The notes below the pieces were generated by a model that saw only the letters and a program-made list of their open reading frames with translations, searched no databases and was not told the origin of the DNA. Both the position numbers and the translations under genes were made by a program. A stretch of 32,460 nt of DNA. Origin: an uncultured Alteromonadaceae bacterium. GTDB lineage: Bacteria > Pseudomonadota > Gammaproteobacteria > Enterobacterales > Alteromonadaceae. The stretch spans positions 1 to 32,460 of the forward strand of contig CALKGI010000074.1 in the NCBI GenBank assembly GCA_938085045.1. The letters are read 5' to 3'. This document shows positions 17,111 to 26,232 of the stretch, in pieces (within the stretch, counting starts at the first letter, position 1; each line of letters opens with the position of its first letter).

Positions 17111-19291
17111 ATGAAAAAATTAGTCTTAGCCCCGATAGCATTATCGCTGATGCTGGCAGGTTGTTCGCAATCTCAAACTGAACAAACCCAACCCACAGTT
17201 AAAGCAGAGCAAACCGCCGAGAAAGTTCAGGAAATGGCCAAAAGCATGGACAAAAACAACCCATTTTTCCAACCTTTTGACACCGAATTTGGCCTAGCCC
17301 CTTTTGCAAAAATCAAAAACGAGCACTTCTTGCCAGCATTTGAGCAAGGCATTAAAGAAAATCTCAAAGATTTTGAAACCATCGCCAACTCAACTGACAA
17401 ACCCACTTTTGCCAACACCATCGAAGCAATAGAATTCTCAGGCAGTTTGCTCAACAAAGTCTCAAACGTGTTTTACAACCTCACGGGTGCCAACACCAAC
17501 GAAACCATTCAAAAAGTAAACGCCGAAGTTTCGCCAAAACTATCGGCGCTGAACGACGACATGGTGCTCAACGACAAATTATTCCAACGGGTTAAAGCGG
17601 TTTTTGATGCCAAAGACAGCCTTAAGCTCAACACCGCACAAAACAAATTACTAACCGACACCTACCGTGCTTTTGTTCGTGGTGGTGCCAATCTTGGTGA
17701 TAGTCAAAAAACCACTTTACGTGATTTAAACGGACAGTTGTCGACATTAGCCATTACTTTTGGCGATAACCTATTAGCCGAAACCAACGACTTCAAACTC
17801 GTGGTAGACAACAAAAAAGACCTAGCCGGATTGCCTGACGGCGTAATAGCAGCCGCAGCCGAAACCGCCAAGAAAAATGGCATGGACGGCAAGTGGGTGT
17901 TCACCACGCAGCGCCCAAGCTTCACCCCGTTTATGACTTACGCCGACAACCGCGATCTGCGCCGCCAAATGCACAACGCCTATGCGATGCGAGGCAACAA
18001 CGACAACGCTAACGACAATAAAAAAGTGTTATCAAAAATGGCGTCTCTTCGCGTACAACGCGCCCAATTATTAGGTTACGAATCTCACGCCCACTATACT
18101 CTTGAGCGCAATACAGCAAAGAACCCACAAAACGTTTTTGGTTTACTCAACAAAATTTGGCCTGCTGCCATTAAACGCGCCAACAGCGAAATAGTCGACA
18201 TGCAGGCGATGATTGACCAACAAGGTGGTGGCTTCAAACTCGAAGACTCTGATTGGTGGTACTACGCCGACAAAATTCGTAAAGCCAAATACAACCTTGA
18301 CGAAGAAATGACCCGCCCGTATTTCTCACTCGAAAACACCATTAAAGGCGTATTCTATGCAACCGAAAAACTGTATGGCCTGACGTTTAAAGAAAGAACA
18401 GATATCACCACTTATCACGAAGACGTGCGCACATTTGAAGTTTACGACCGTGATGGCTCAATGATGGGTTTATATCTGGCAGATTTCTACATTCGTGATT
18501 CTAAACGTGGTGGCGCTTGGATGAATTCGTTCCGCAAGCAGTCAAAAGCACAAGGAACAATAAAACCAATTATCGTCAACGTATTGAACTACCCACGTCC
18601 AACCGCAGACCAACCGACTTTGTTAACGTTTGACCAAGCCAGCACTTTGTTCCACGAGTTTGGTCACACATTGCATGGTTTATTGTCAGACGGTCATTAC
18701 AACTCGCAAACTGGCACCGCGACGCCGCGTGACTTTGTAGAATTCCCTTCACAAGTCATGGAAAACTGGTTATTTGAGCCACAAGTTTTGGCTCAGTTTG
18801 CCAAGCACTACAAAACTGGCGAAGTCATTCCACAAGACATAGTGACCAAAATCCAAAAAGCCGCGCAGTTCAACCAAGGTTTCTTTACCACTGAATACAT
18901 GGGCGCAGCCTTGCTAGACATGAGCTGGCATAGTTTGACCGACTCTACCGAGATAACCGATGTTAACGCCTTTGAAAAAGAAGCGATGAAAAAAGCCGGT
19001 TTGATTAGCGAAATCATCCCACGTTATCGTTCGACTTATTTCTCGCATATCTTTGCAGGCGGGTATTCATCAGGTTATTACGCATATATCTGGTCAGAAA
19101 TCATGGCAGCCGATGCGTATGCAGCGTTCAAAGAAAACGGCATATTTGACCGTAAAACCGCAGACGCCTTTCGCAACAACATATTGTCACAAGGCGGCAC
19201 AGACGAGCCAATCACGTTATACAAGAACTTCCGCGGACGTGAAGCGCAAATAGCGCCATTGCTAGAACAGCGTGGTTTAAACGCTAAATAA
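17111..19291 (+). CDS. M3-family zinc metallopeptidase (Dcp-like) lipoprotein
   Basis: 726-residue peptidase of the thimet oligopeptidase/peptidyl-dipeptidase Dcp family, expected to trim short peptides. The zinc site is complete: HEFGH at 515-519 with E516 as catalytic base and E544 (in DFVEFPSQ) as third ligand; the family segment YYADKIRKAKYNLDEE and the C-terminal FSHIFAGGYSSGYYAYIWSE are also present. Unlike cytoplasmic E. coli Dcp it starts with a lipoprotein signal, SLMLAGC, with the lipidated Cys at 18, so it should sit in the periplasm anchored to a membrane. The ATG at 17111 has an AGAGAG-like site about 8 bases upstream. A terminator overlaps its stop codon. Exact specificity, carboxydipeptidase or oligopeptidase, is not readable. 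Confidence 0.95.
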   Translation: MKKLVLAPIALSLMLAGCSQSQTEQTQPTVKAEQTAEKVQEMAKSMDKNNPFFQPFDTEFGLAPFAKIKNEHFLPAFEQGIKENLKDFETIANSTDKPTFANTIEAIEFSGSLLNKVSNVFYNLTGANTNETIQKVNAEVSPKLSALNDDMVLNDKLFQRVKAVFDAKDSLKLNTAQNKLLTDTYRAFVRGGANLGDSQKTTLRDLNGQLSTLAITFGDNLLAETNDFKLVVDNKKDLAGLPDGVIAAAAETAKKNGMDGKWVFTTQRPSFTPFMTYADNRDLRRQMHNAYAMRGNNDNANDNKKVLSKMASLRVQRAQLLGYESHAHYTLERNTAKNPQNVFGLLNKIWPAAIKRANSEIVDMQAMIDQQGGGFKLEDSDWWYYADKIRKAKYNLDEEMTRPYFSLENTIKGVFYATEKLYGLTFKERTDITTYHEDVRTFEVYDRDGSMMGLYLADFYIRDSKRGGAWMNSFRKQSKAQGTIKPIIVNVLNYPRPTADQPTLLTFDQASTLFHEFGHTLHGLLSDGHYNSQTGTATPRDFVEFPSQVMENWLFEPQVLAQFAKHYKTGEVIPQDIVTKIQKAAQFNQGFFTTEYMGAALLDMSWHSLTDSTEITDVNAFEKEAMKKAGLISEIIPRYRSTYFSHIFAGGYSSGYYAYIWSEIMAADAYAAFKENGIFDRKTADAFRNNILSQGGTDEPITLYKNFRGREAQIAPLLEQRGLNAK

Positions 19292-19311
19292 ATTACTACT
19301 TAGCGTTTTTC
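19280..19311 (+). terminator. Terminator overlapping the M3 peptidase stop codon
   Basis: aacgctaa at 19280-19287 pairs with ttagcgtt at 19300-19307, followed by T to 19310. The TAA stop at 19289-19291 lies in the loop. A second GC-rich hairpin, tggctcc/ggagcca at 19312-19329, follows at once but has no T tract. Confidence 0.7.
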
Positions 19312-19331
19312 TGGCTCCTATCGGAGCCAAT

Positions 19332-19801
19332 CTACCAGCCACCACCAGCTGGGGTCAATGCAATTGAATTTGCCGAACAAAAATCCTTTTTGATCGGCAA
19401 ACTCAAGTGCTTTGACCCCCTTGCTAGCCTCCGTACCTCCAGCTGTTAACAATTGCACCTGTCACAATTCCTCCAACCCTTAACAAATCCCAACCCTGCA
19501 CCACAATGATCAATTTGCACCATTTCGCCCCACCACCGCACCATTTTAGTGCAACAACGCCCCAAAACAATGCATAGTTACCCACATAATTAAGATTTTC
19601 ACCCTTGTAAATCATGGCGTGGTTTGTGCTATTTAATTCGAGCGTTCGTCAGAGGCCGGAGGAACGGAGGCTCCGTGATATTTCAAGAGCCAGAGGAACG
19701 GAGGCTCCGCAACGGGGTCAAAGCATTTGCATAGGCCGAACAAAAAAGGTTTTTGTTCGGCCTATGCAAAAGCACTGACCCCAGCTGGTGGCGGCTGGTA
19801 G
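19332..19801. repeat. Composite 470-bp inverted-repeat element built of two palindromes
   Basis: The left 110 bases (19332-19440) and right 110 bases (19693-19801) are inverted, diverged copies. The outer 26 bases, ctaccagcc...ggggtca, match with one mismatch. Each copy also contains its own palindrome starting ggggtca and ending tgacccc: 19351-19419 on the left and 19714-19782 on the right. The right one is nearly perfect, with gcataggccgaacaaaaa opposed to its complement. The shape and the GGGGTCA...TGACCCC frame resemble hairpins that flank REP-associated tyrosine (IS200-like) transposases, which is recollection. No transposase is present. The 250-base core holds the NtrC-like sites and a tandem direct repeat, ggaacggaggctccg, near 19662 and 19696. 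No credible gene is found between 19292 and 20085. Confidence 0.75.
19454..19553 (-). promoter_or_regulatory. Array of NtrC-like sites
   Basis: Read on the minus strand, TGCACTAAAATGGTGCG at 19553-19537 agrees with the NtrC (NRI) enhancer consensus TGCAC-N7-GTGCA at all but the last base. Three more half-sites in the same orientation (plus-strand TGCACC) start at 19454, 19497 and 19516, spaced 43, 19 and 21 bases, close to whole helical turns. The layout recalls the glnA enhancer of enterics. I found no sigma-54 promoter (GG-N10-GC with TTGC) nearby on either strand. The nearest nitrogen gene is gltB, over 530 bases downstream. Binding is unproven. Confidence 0.5.
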
Positions 19802-19923
19802 AGTTTGACAACTTAGTTCAAAACTTGTTATTGTGCACAATCACAAAAACAACACACTATCAATTTAAATTTACTAATAACGCATAATTATATATACATT
19901 TGCATAAAGTGCGCTATAGTCAG

Positions 19924-19963
19924 GGGTTCGGATGTTACTGTCATAGTAAAACCATGAGAACCC
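19924..19963 (+). promoter_or_regulatory. Two-tier hairpin in the gltB leader
   Basis: gggttc at 19924-19929 pairs with gaaccc at 19958-19963, enclosing a second stem ttact/agtaa at 19935-19939/19945-19949. A TATAGT box at 19915-19920 just upstream could be a -10 element, but its -35 is weak. The hairpin would then lie at the start of the gltB mRNA leader. Confidence 0.4.
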
Positions 19964-20021
19964 AGTGTTAACAGGCCAATAAAAACAACAACTAAAAATG
20001 CCTAGTTAATCGCGAATATCA

Positions 20022-20052
20022 GTGCCCATCTCCACTTACTAACGGAGGGCAC
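20022..20052 (+). promoter_or_regulatory. Second hairpin in the gltB leader
   Basis: gtgccc at 20022-20027 pairs with gggcac at 20047-20052, with an inner tcc/gga pairing (20031-20033/20044-20046). It lies 33 bases before the gltB start and has no T tract, so it is not an intrinsic terminator as it stands. It might affect transcript stability or ribosome access. Confidence 0.4.
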
Positions 20053-20085
20053 CTTACCTATACATTCATCAAAAGGACGTTAATT

Positions 20086-23000
20086 ATGACGTTATATAAC
20101 CATGATCAGGTTAAAGACAACTGCGGTTTCGGTTTAATCGCAAATATGGATGGCAAGGTAAGCCACAGCATCGTAAAAACGGCAATCACTGGATTGGCCA
20201 ATATGCAACATCGCGGCGGTATTTCTGCCGACGGTAAAACCGGTGACGGTTGCGGTTTGTTGTTGCAAAAACCTGACAGCTTTTTTAGAGGTATCGCCTC
20301 AAACAACCAATGGCGCTTAGGTAAAATTTTCGGCGTAGGCATGTTTTTTCTCAGCCAAGATAAAGACAAAGCCGCTAAAGCTGAAAAGATCATCGAACAA
20401 GAACTCATCAAAGAAACCCTGACCATAGTCGGCTGGCGCGAAGTGCCCACCGACCCGAGCATATTAGGCCAAATTGCCACCGACACTTTGCCAACCATCA
20501 AACAACTGTTTGTTAATCCGCAACAGGGCTGGCACAAAACCGACCTTGAAAGACGTTTATATATAGCGCGCCGTAGAATAGAAAAACAACTCAGCAATGA
20601 CGAAGATTTTTACACCTGCTCATTGTCGTGTCTGGTCACTGTCTATAAAGGACTAGTCACCCCAGCAGATTTGCCGAAGTTTTATCTCGATTTGGCCAAT
20701 GACCGTATGGAAACAGCCATCGCCGTATTCCACCAACGTTTTTCAACCAACACATCACCTCGCTGGCCACTGGCCCAACCGTTTAGGTATTTGGCCCATA
20801 ACGGTGAAATCAACACCATTAAAGGCAACCGTCAATGGGCGAAAGCCCGTGAAAGCAAGTTCACCACCCCGCTGTTACCAGATTTACAAACTGCCGCGCC
20901 CTTTATATCAACTAAGGGCTCTGACTCTTCATCGCTCGACAACATGCTCGAATTATTGCTGGCCGGTGGCATGGACTTGTTCAGAGCAATGCGATTAATC
21001 GTACCACCAGCGTGGCAAAACAACGACAACATGGACGACGACCTACGCGCTTTTTACGAATTTAACTCCATGCACATGGAACCGTGGGATGGACCTGCTG
21101 GCATCGTCATGACCAATGGTCGTCACGTAGCCTGTAATCTCGACCGTAACGGCTTACGCCCTGCTCGCTTTGTGATCACCAAAGACCGTTTACTAACGCT
21201 GGCGTCAGAAGTCGGTATTTGGGATTACAAACCACAAGATGTGGTTGAAAAAGGCCGCGTGGGCCCAGGAGAAATGTTTGCTGTAGACACCTACGAAGGC
21301 AAAATCTGGCGCTCAAACGAAATTGACGAAAACCTCAAACAACGTCAGCCATACAGAGAGTTTTTATCAAAAAACATTCACCGCTTACGTCCCTTTGAAG
21401 ACTGTAATACTGAACATGTTGGTCGACCACTGTACGACGACAAAACCCTGCACAGGTTGCAAAAACTGTTTGGTTATTCAGTAGAAGAAATCCATCAGGT
21501 AGTTAAGGTTATCGCCACCAATGGTCAAGAAGCACTGGGCTCAATGGGCGACGACACCCCAATGGCCGTATTGTCAGAAAAACAACGCTCGATATACGAT
21601 TACTTTCGCCAGCAATTTGCTCAGGTGACCAATCCCCCGATTGATCCACTGCGTGAAGCCCATGTTATGTCGTTGTCGACCTGCATTGGTAGCGAGCAAA
21701 ACGTGTTTAACGAAACTTCGGGTTACGCACATCGCATTTTATTTAAATCGCCATTGCTTATGTACACCGGCATGAAACAGCTCCGTGAGTTTGATCACAA
21801 GCATTATCGTTGCGATACAATGTACCTCAATTACAACAGTCAAATGGGTCTAGAACAGGCGATTGTTGAATTGTGTGATCAGTGTGAGAGTCTGGTCAAA
21901 GATAAAGGCACCGTTATACTGATTTTGTCTGATCGCCACATAAACGCCGACCAATTGATGATCCCCGCACCGCTAGCGGTAGGTGCTGTGCAGCAACGTT
22001 TAGTTGAAAAACAACTGCGCTGCGACTCTAACATCATTGTCGAAACGGCCACTGCACGCGACCCTCATCAATTTGCTGTTCTGCTTGGCCTTGGCGCAAC
22101 TGCCGTTTATCCATTTTTGGCATTCGAAGTTATCGAACACCTTGTATGTAACGACGACATAAAACTCACCGCCAAAGAAGCCTTTTTGAATTACCGAACC
22201 GGTATCAATAAAGGTTTACTCAAAATACTGTCGAAAATGGGCATTTCAACCATGGCCAGTTATCGTGGTTCGGGTTTGTTTGAAGCGGTTGGTTTAAATC
22301 AAGAAATTGTTGATTTATGTTTGCCCAACATCAGCAGCCGCATCGGCGGCGCGAGTTTCGAAGACTTACAGCAAGATGCCTTGGCACTGAAAAAACTCGC
22401 GTGGAAACCACAAAAGCAACTCAGCCATGGCGGCTTGCTCAAGTTTGTTCATAACGGCGAATATCACTGCTACAACCCAGATGTAGTGACCACACTGCAA
22501 CAAGCGGTTAAAAGTGGCGACTATAAAGACTACGCCCGCTTTGCCGAATTGGTAAATCACCGTCAAAACAAATGCTTGCGTGACCTAATGGCATTGAATC
22601 CGCCAGAACAGGGAATAGACATCGACAAAGTTGAAGCTAAAACCTCTTTGTTCAAGCGCTTCGATACTGCCGCAATGTCTATCGGTGCACTTGGCCCTGA
22701 AGCACACGAATCACTGGCCATTGCCATGAACCGCTTGGGTGGATTTTCTAACTCAGGTGAGGGCGGCGAAGATCCGGCGCGCTTCAACAGCGAAAGAAAT
22801 TCAAGAATAAAACAAGTGGCCTCAGGCCGGTTTGGTGTTACTGCCCATTACCTAATGAATGCCGATGTCATACAAATCAAAATGGCACAAGGTGCAAAAC
22901 CCGGCGAAGGCGGCCAGCTACCGGGCAACAAAGTTCAAGCGCACATCGCTAAATTGCGCTACTCAACACCGGGCGTGACATTAATATCGCCACCGCCGCA

Positions 23001-24570
23001 TCACGACATTTACTCAATTGAAGATTTGGCTCAGCTGATTTTCGATTTAAAACAGCTCAACACCAAAGCACTGGTTTCAGTCAAACTGGTATCAGAACAA
23101 GGCGTTGGCACCATTGCCACAGGCGTTGCTAAAGCTTACGCTGACCTTATCACCATATCGGGTTACGACGGCGGCACAGGTGCCAGCCCGTTATCGTCGG
23201 TTAAATATGCTGGTAGCCCATGGGAGCTTGGTTTAGCCGAGGTGCATCAAGCATTGGTCGAAAACGGCCTGCGTCACAAAATTAGATTACAAGTTGATGG
23301 CGGTTTAAAAACTGGCCTCGACGTTATTAAAGCCGCCATTCTCGGCGCCGAAAGCTTTGGCTTTGGTACGGGTCCTATGGTCGCCCTTGGTTGTAAATTT
23401 TTGCGAATTTGTCATTTAAATAACTGTGCAACAGGTATAGCCACACAAGACGAAGTGTTGCGTAAAAAATACTTTAAAGGCTTGCCAGAAATGGTAATGC
23501 ACTACTTTGAGTTTATCGCACAAGAAACCCGTGAATTGTTGGCGCAACTAGGTGTTGAATCTCTAGACGCCCTAACTGGCAGAGTCGATTTACTCGAATT
23601 ATTACCGGGTAAAACCCGCAAACAAAACGGCTTAAACTTACAAGCCATATTAGATTCGGCAGCCGTCACATCTGATGAATCGTTACATTGCACCAGCCGT
23701 AACGACCCGTTTGACCCGGGTTTATTAAACCAACAAATAGTCACCGACCATAAAGCGTACCTTAGCGACTCATCTAAAGTCAGCTTCGAATACGAAGTCA
23801 AAAACACCGACCGTTCTGTTGGCGCTACACTGGCTGGTAAAATGGCGCAAAAACACGGCCTTGCAGGCTTGAGTCATTCGCCGATAACACTGCATTTTAA
23901 CGGCACCGCCGGACAAAGCTTTGGCGTATGGAACATCAAAGGCGTTAACTTATTATTGACCGGCGATGCCAACGATTATGTCGGCAAAGGCATGTCTGGC
24001 GGTTGCATTACCATCAACCCACCCAAAGACGTCAGCTTTGTTGCAGCGCAGTCAGTCATCATGGGTAACACTTGTTTATATGGTGCTACAGGCGGCGAAT
24101 TGTTTGGCGCAGGTATCGCGGGTGAGCGTTTTGCGGTTAGAAACTCTGGCGCAACCACAGTAGTTGAAGGAGTTGGCGACAACGCCCTCGAATACATGAC
24201 TGGTGGCACCGTAGTAATACTTGGCGAAACAGGCATTAACTTTGGCGCAGGTATGACTGGCGGCATGGCTTACTTGTTCGATGTGAACGATTCAGCCAAA
24301 GACAATCTAAACGGCGAATTCCTCGACCTAAACTCTGTCGAGCACCCGCAATTGCGAAGTCACCTTAAAGGGTTATTACAACAGCACCACGACTACACAG
24401 GTAGTGAACAGGCTAAGCGCCTGCTCGTTGATTTCGACAATCAGGTGAGCCATTTCAAACTGGTTAAACCCAAAAACAACACCGTCGAACAATTGCTCAA
24501 CACAATTCATTCAAACAACGGCCAAAGCCTAACAAGTCACAACAGCATCGCTGTGAAGGAGGCATTATGA
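20086..24570 (+). CDS. gltB: Glutamate synthase large (alpha) subunit
   Basis: Large subunit of NADPH-dependent glutamate synthase (GOGAT), 1494 residues. It takes the amide of glutamine and transfers the ammonia to 2-oxoglutarate. A 12-residue propeptide precedes the catalytic Cys13 (DNCGFGLIA), the N-terminal Ntn glutaminase nucleophile. The central domain and FMN-binding synthase barrel follow (SGEGGEDPARF, MAQGAKPGEGGQLPG, TISGYDGGTGASP). The [3Fe-4S] cysteines are C1103, C1109 and C1114 in CKFLRICHLNNC. The C-terminal Gly-rich beta-helix is recognisable (GATGGELFGAGIAGERF, GAGMTGGMAYLFD). AAGGA about 8 bases upstream supports the ATG. The stop overlaps the gltD start by four bases. The long upstream region contains two hairpins and, further away, the NtrC-like array. 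Confidence 0.98.
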   Translation: MTLYNHDQVKDNCGFGLIANMDGKVSHSIVKTAITGLANMQHRGGISADGKTGDGCGLLLQKPDSFFRGIASNNQWRLGKIFGVGMFFLSQDKDKAAKAEKIIEQELIKETLTIVGWREVPTDPSILGQIATDTLPTIKQLFVNPQQGWHKTDLERRLYIARRRIEKQLSNDEDFYTCSLSCLVTVYKGLVTPADLPKFYLDLANDRMETAIAVFHQRFSTNTSPRWPLAQPFRYLAHNGEINTIKGNRQWAKARESKFTTPLLPDLQTAAPFISTKGSDSSSLDNMLELLLAGGMDLFRAMRLIVPPAWQNNDNMDDDLRAFYEFNSMHMEPWDGPAGIVMTNGRHVACNLDRNGLRPARFVITKDRLLTLASEVGIWDYKPQDVVEKGRVGPGEMFAVDTYEGKIWRSNEIDENLKQRQPYREFLSKNIHRLRPFEDCNTEHVGRPLYDDKTLHRLQKLFGYSVEEIHQVVKVIATNGQEALGSMGDDTPMAVLSEKQRSIYDYFRQQFAQVTNPPIDPLREAHVMSLSTCIGSEQNVFNETSGYAHRILFKSPLLMYTGMKQLREFDHKHYRCDTMYLNYNSQMGLEQAIVELCDQCESLVKDKGTVILILSDRHINADQLMIPAPLAVGAVQQRLVEKQLRCDSNIIVETATARDPHQFAVLLGLGATAVYPFLAFEVIEHLVCNDDIKLTAKEAFLNYRTGINKGLLKILSKMGISTMASYRGSGLFEAVGLNQEIVDLCLPNISSRIGGASFEDLQQDALALKKLAWKPQKQLSHGGLLKFVHNGEYHCYNPDVVTTLQQAVKSGDYKDYARFAELVNHRQNKCLRDLMALNPPEQGIDIDKVEAKTSLFKRFDTAAMSIGALGPEAHESLAIAMNRLGGFSNSGEGGEDPARFNSERNSRIKQVASGRFGVTAHYLMNADVIQIKMAQGAKPGEGGQLPGNKVQAHIAKLRYSTPGVTLISPPPHHDIYSIEDLAQLIFDLKQLNTKALVSVKLVSEQGVGTIATGVAKAYADLITISGYDGGTGASPLSSVKYAGSPWELGLAEVHQALVENGLRHKIRLQVDGGLKTGLDVIKAAILGAESFGFGTGPMVALGCKFLRICHLNNCATGIATQDEVLRKKYFKGLPEMVMHYFEFIAQETRELLAQLGVESLDALTGRVDLLELLPGKTRKQNGLNLQAILDSAAVTSDESLHCTSRNDPFDPGLLNQQIVTDHKAYLSDSSKVSFEYEVKNTDRSVGATLAGKMAQKHGLAGLSHSPITLHFNGTAGQSFGVWNIKGVNLLLTGDANDYVGKGMSGGCITINPPKDVSFVAAQSVIMGNTCLYGATGGELFGAGIAGERFAVRNSGATTVVEGVGDNALEYMTGGTVVILGETGINFGAGMTGGMAYLFDVNDSAKDNLNGEFLDLNSVEHPQLRSHLKGLLQQHHDYTGSEQAKRLLVDFDNQVSHFKLVKPKNNTVEQLLNTIHSNNGQSLTSHNSIAVKEAL

Positions 24571-26003
24571 GCCACAACGATTTTCAATTCATCGAAGTAA
24601 AGCGGATAGATCCAACAAAAATCCCACACGAGCAACGCAAAGAGCAGTTTATTGAGATATACCAACCACTGAGCGAAGATGAAAGTAAAAACCAGTCAGA
24701 CCGCTGCCTAGACTGTGGCAACCCTTACTGCGAATGGAAATGCCCAGTGCATAACTACATTCCGCAGTGGCTCGATTTAGCCAAAAAGGGCCGTATTATT
24801 GAAGCAGCCGAATTGTGCCATCAAACCAACAGCCTGCCTGAGGTTTGTGGCCGCGTTTGCCCGCAAGACCGTTTGTGCGAAGGCGCTTGTACGCTCAACG
24901 ACGACTTTGGCGCGGTAACCATCGGCTCAATGGAAAAATACATTGTCGATACCGCATTCGACCAAGGCTGGTGCCCTGACATGTCTGACATCATTAGCAC
25001 CGGTAAAAAAGTTGCTGTGATTGGTGCTGGCCCTGCCGGTTTGGCCTGTGCTGATGTGCTTATTCGTAACGGCATTACGCCTGTGGTTTTTGATCGAAAC
25101 TCGCAAATCGGCGGACTGCTCACCTTTGGCATCCCCGAGTTTAAGCTCGAAAAATCAATCATGGCCAGACGCCGCACCATATTCGAAGACATGGGCATTC
25201 AATTTAAACTCAATATCGAATTGGGCAAAGACATCTCAATGGATGAACTGATTGAACAATACGATGCCGTATTCTTAGGCCTTGGCGCATATAAACCATT
25301 AGATTTGAATTTGCCAGATACACAAGCAAGTCAATCAAGTAAAGAGGATGAGGATTCGCAACAAGCCTTACCTTACTTAATTGCCAACACCAGCCACATT
25401 CATCAATACAGCAACAACCACACCGACTTTGTTGATATGAAAGACAAAACAGTGGTGGTACTCGGTGGTGGCGACACAGCGATGGATTGCGTACGTACAG
25501 CCGTTAGGCAAGGCGCAACCAAAGTCATTTGTGCTTATCGTCGTGACCGTCAAAATATGCCGGGTTCAGACCGCGAAGTCACCAACGCAATGGAAGAAGG
25601 CGTTGAGTTCATGTGGTACGTTCAACCATTAGCGGTTGAAAACGACAATGACAACAAAGTCACTGGCATGACGTTTATTAAAACCGAATTAGGCGAAGCT
25701 GATGAGAATGGTCGTCGCCGTCCGGTTAACATCCAAGGGTCTGAGTTTACCTTAGACGTTGATGCCATAATCGTTGCGTTTGGCTTCCAACCTGAGCAAC
25801 CACGATGGTTAACAACCTCAGGTGTGAAGTTCAATCAATGGAACCAAGTTGAAGCCTCTGAAAAAAGCGAGTTTGCTATGCAAACCAGCAACCCTAAAGT
25901 CTTCGCCGGTGGCGATATGGTATTAGGCGCTGACCTTGTTGTAACGGCTATAGCCCAAGGGCGCTCTGCTGCACAGGGCATTGCTGATTATTTAGAGGGG
26001 TAA
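24567..26003 (+). CDS. gltD: Glutamate synthase small (beta) subunit
   Basis: 478-residue subunit that takes electrons from NADPH and passes them through FAD and iron-sulphur clusters to GltB. The N-terminal cysteine clusters are complete: C47, C50, C55, C59 in CLDCGNPYCEWKC and C94, C98, C104, C108 in CGRVCPQDRLCEGAC. The FAD Rossmann motif is VAVIGAGPAGLACAD; the NADPH motif is VVVLGGGDTAMDCVRTA; the closing FAD segment is VFAGGDMVLGADLVVTAIAQ. The start ATG overlaps the gltB stop (ATGA) and is preceded by AAGGAGG inside the gltB end, so translation of the two subunits is coupled. An insertion-like stretch near residues 250-265 (DTQASQSSKEDEDSQQA) looks like a flexible surface loop. Confidence 0.97.
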   Translation: MSHNDFQFIEVKRIDPTKIPHEQRKEQFIEIYQPLSEDESKNQSDRCLDCGNPYCEWKCPVHNYIPQWLDLAKKGRIIEAAELCHQTNSLPEVCGRVCPQDRLCEGACTLNDDFGAVTIGSMEKYIVDTAFDQGWCPDMSDIISTGKKVAVIGAGPAGLACADVLIRNGITPVVFDRNSQIGGLLTFGIPEFKLEKSIMARRRTIFEDMGIQFKLNIELGKDISMDELIEQYDAVFLGLGAYKPLDLNLPDTQASQSSKEDEDSQQALPYLIANTSHIHQYSNNHTDFVDMKDKTVVVLGGGDTAMDCVRTAVRQGATKVICAYRRDRQNMPGSDREVTNAMEEGVEFMWYVQPLAVENDNDNKVTGMTFIKTELGEADENGRRRPVNIQGSEFTLDVDAIIVAFGFQPEQPRWLTTSGVKFNQWNQVEASEKSEFAMQTSNPKVFAGGDMVLGADLVVTAIAQGRSAAQGIADYLEG

Positions 26004-26232
26004 AACCCAATCTAAACCAGAGCCTAAACACAATTATCAATTTTTTAGTTTAGGTATCTGGTAGCCCACCAACCAAAAATCCCCTGATTTCACCGTTTAT
26101 CACTTTCCTTACCCTAGCAGGGCGTAAATCCTTTATATTTCTGCGGTGATTGTTACACTCGCTCACAAGGATATAGTAAATCGTACGCGCCTAAAAACAG
26201 TGCGAATTTTGATCATCATTCAGGGGAAATAA

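Noticed and set aside
19424..19615. Minus-strand ORF of 63 residues inside the palindromic element
   Set aside because: Trp/Gly/Val-rich translation without domain or ribosome-binding site; explained by repeat and NtrC-like sequence.
19805..19833. TTGACA followed 17 bases later by TTATTG, as a gltB promoter
   Set aside because: The -35 is perfect but the -10 agrees with TATAAT at only one position; not enough to call.
20106..20597. Minus-strand ORF of 163 residues inside gltB
   Set aside because: Shadow of the well-supported gltB frame.
26021..26055. cctaaac/gtttagg inverted repeat after gltD
   Set aside because: The T run lies in a long loop and not after the stem, so it does not look like an intrinsic terminator.
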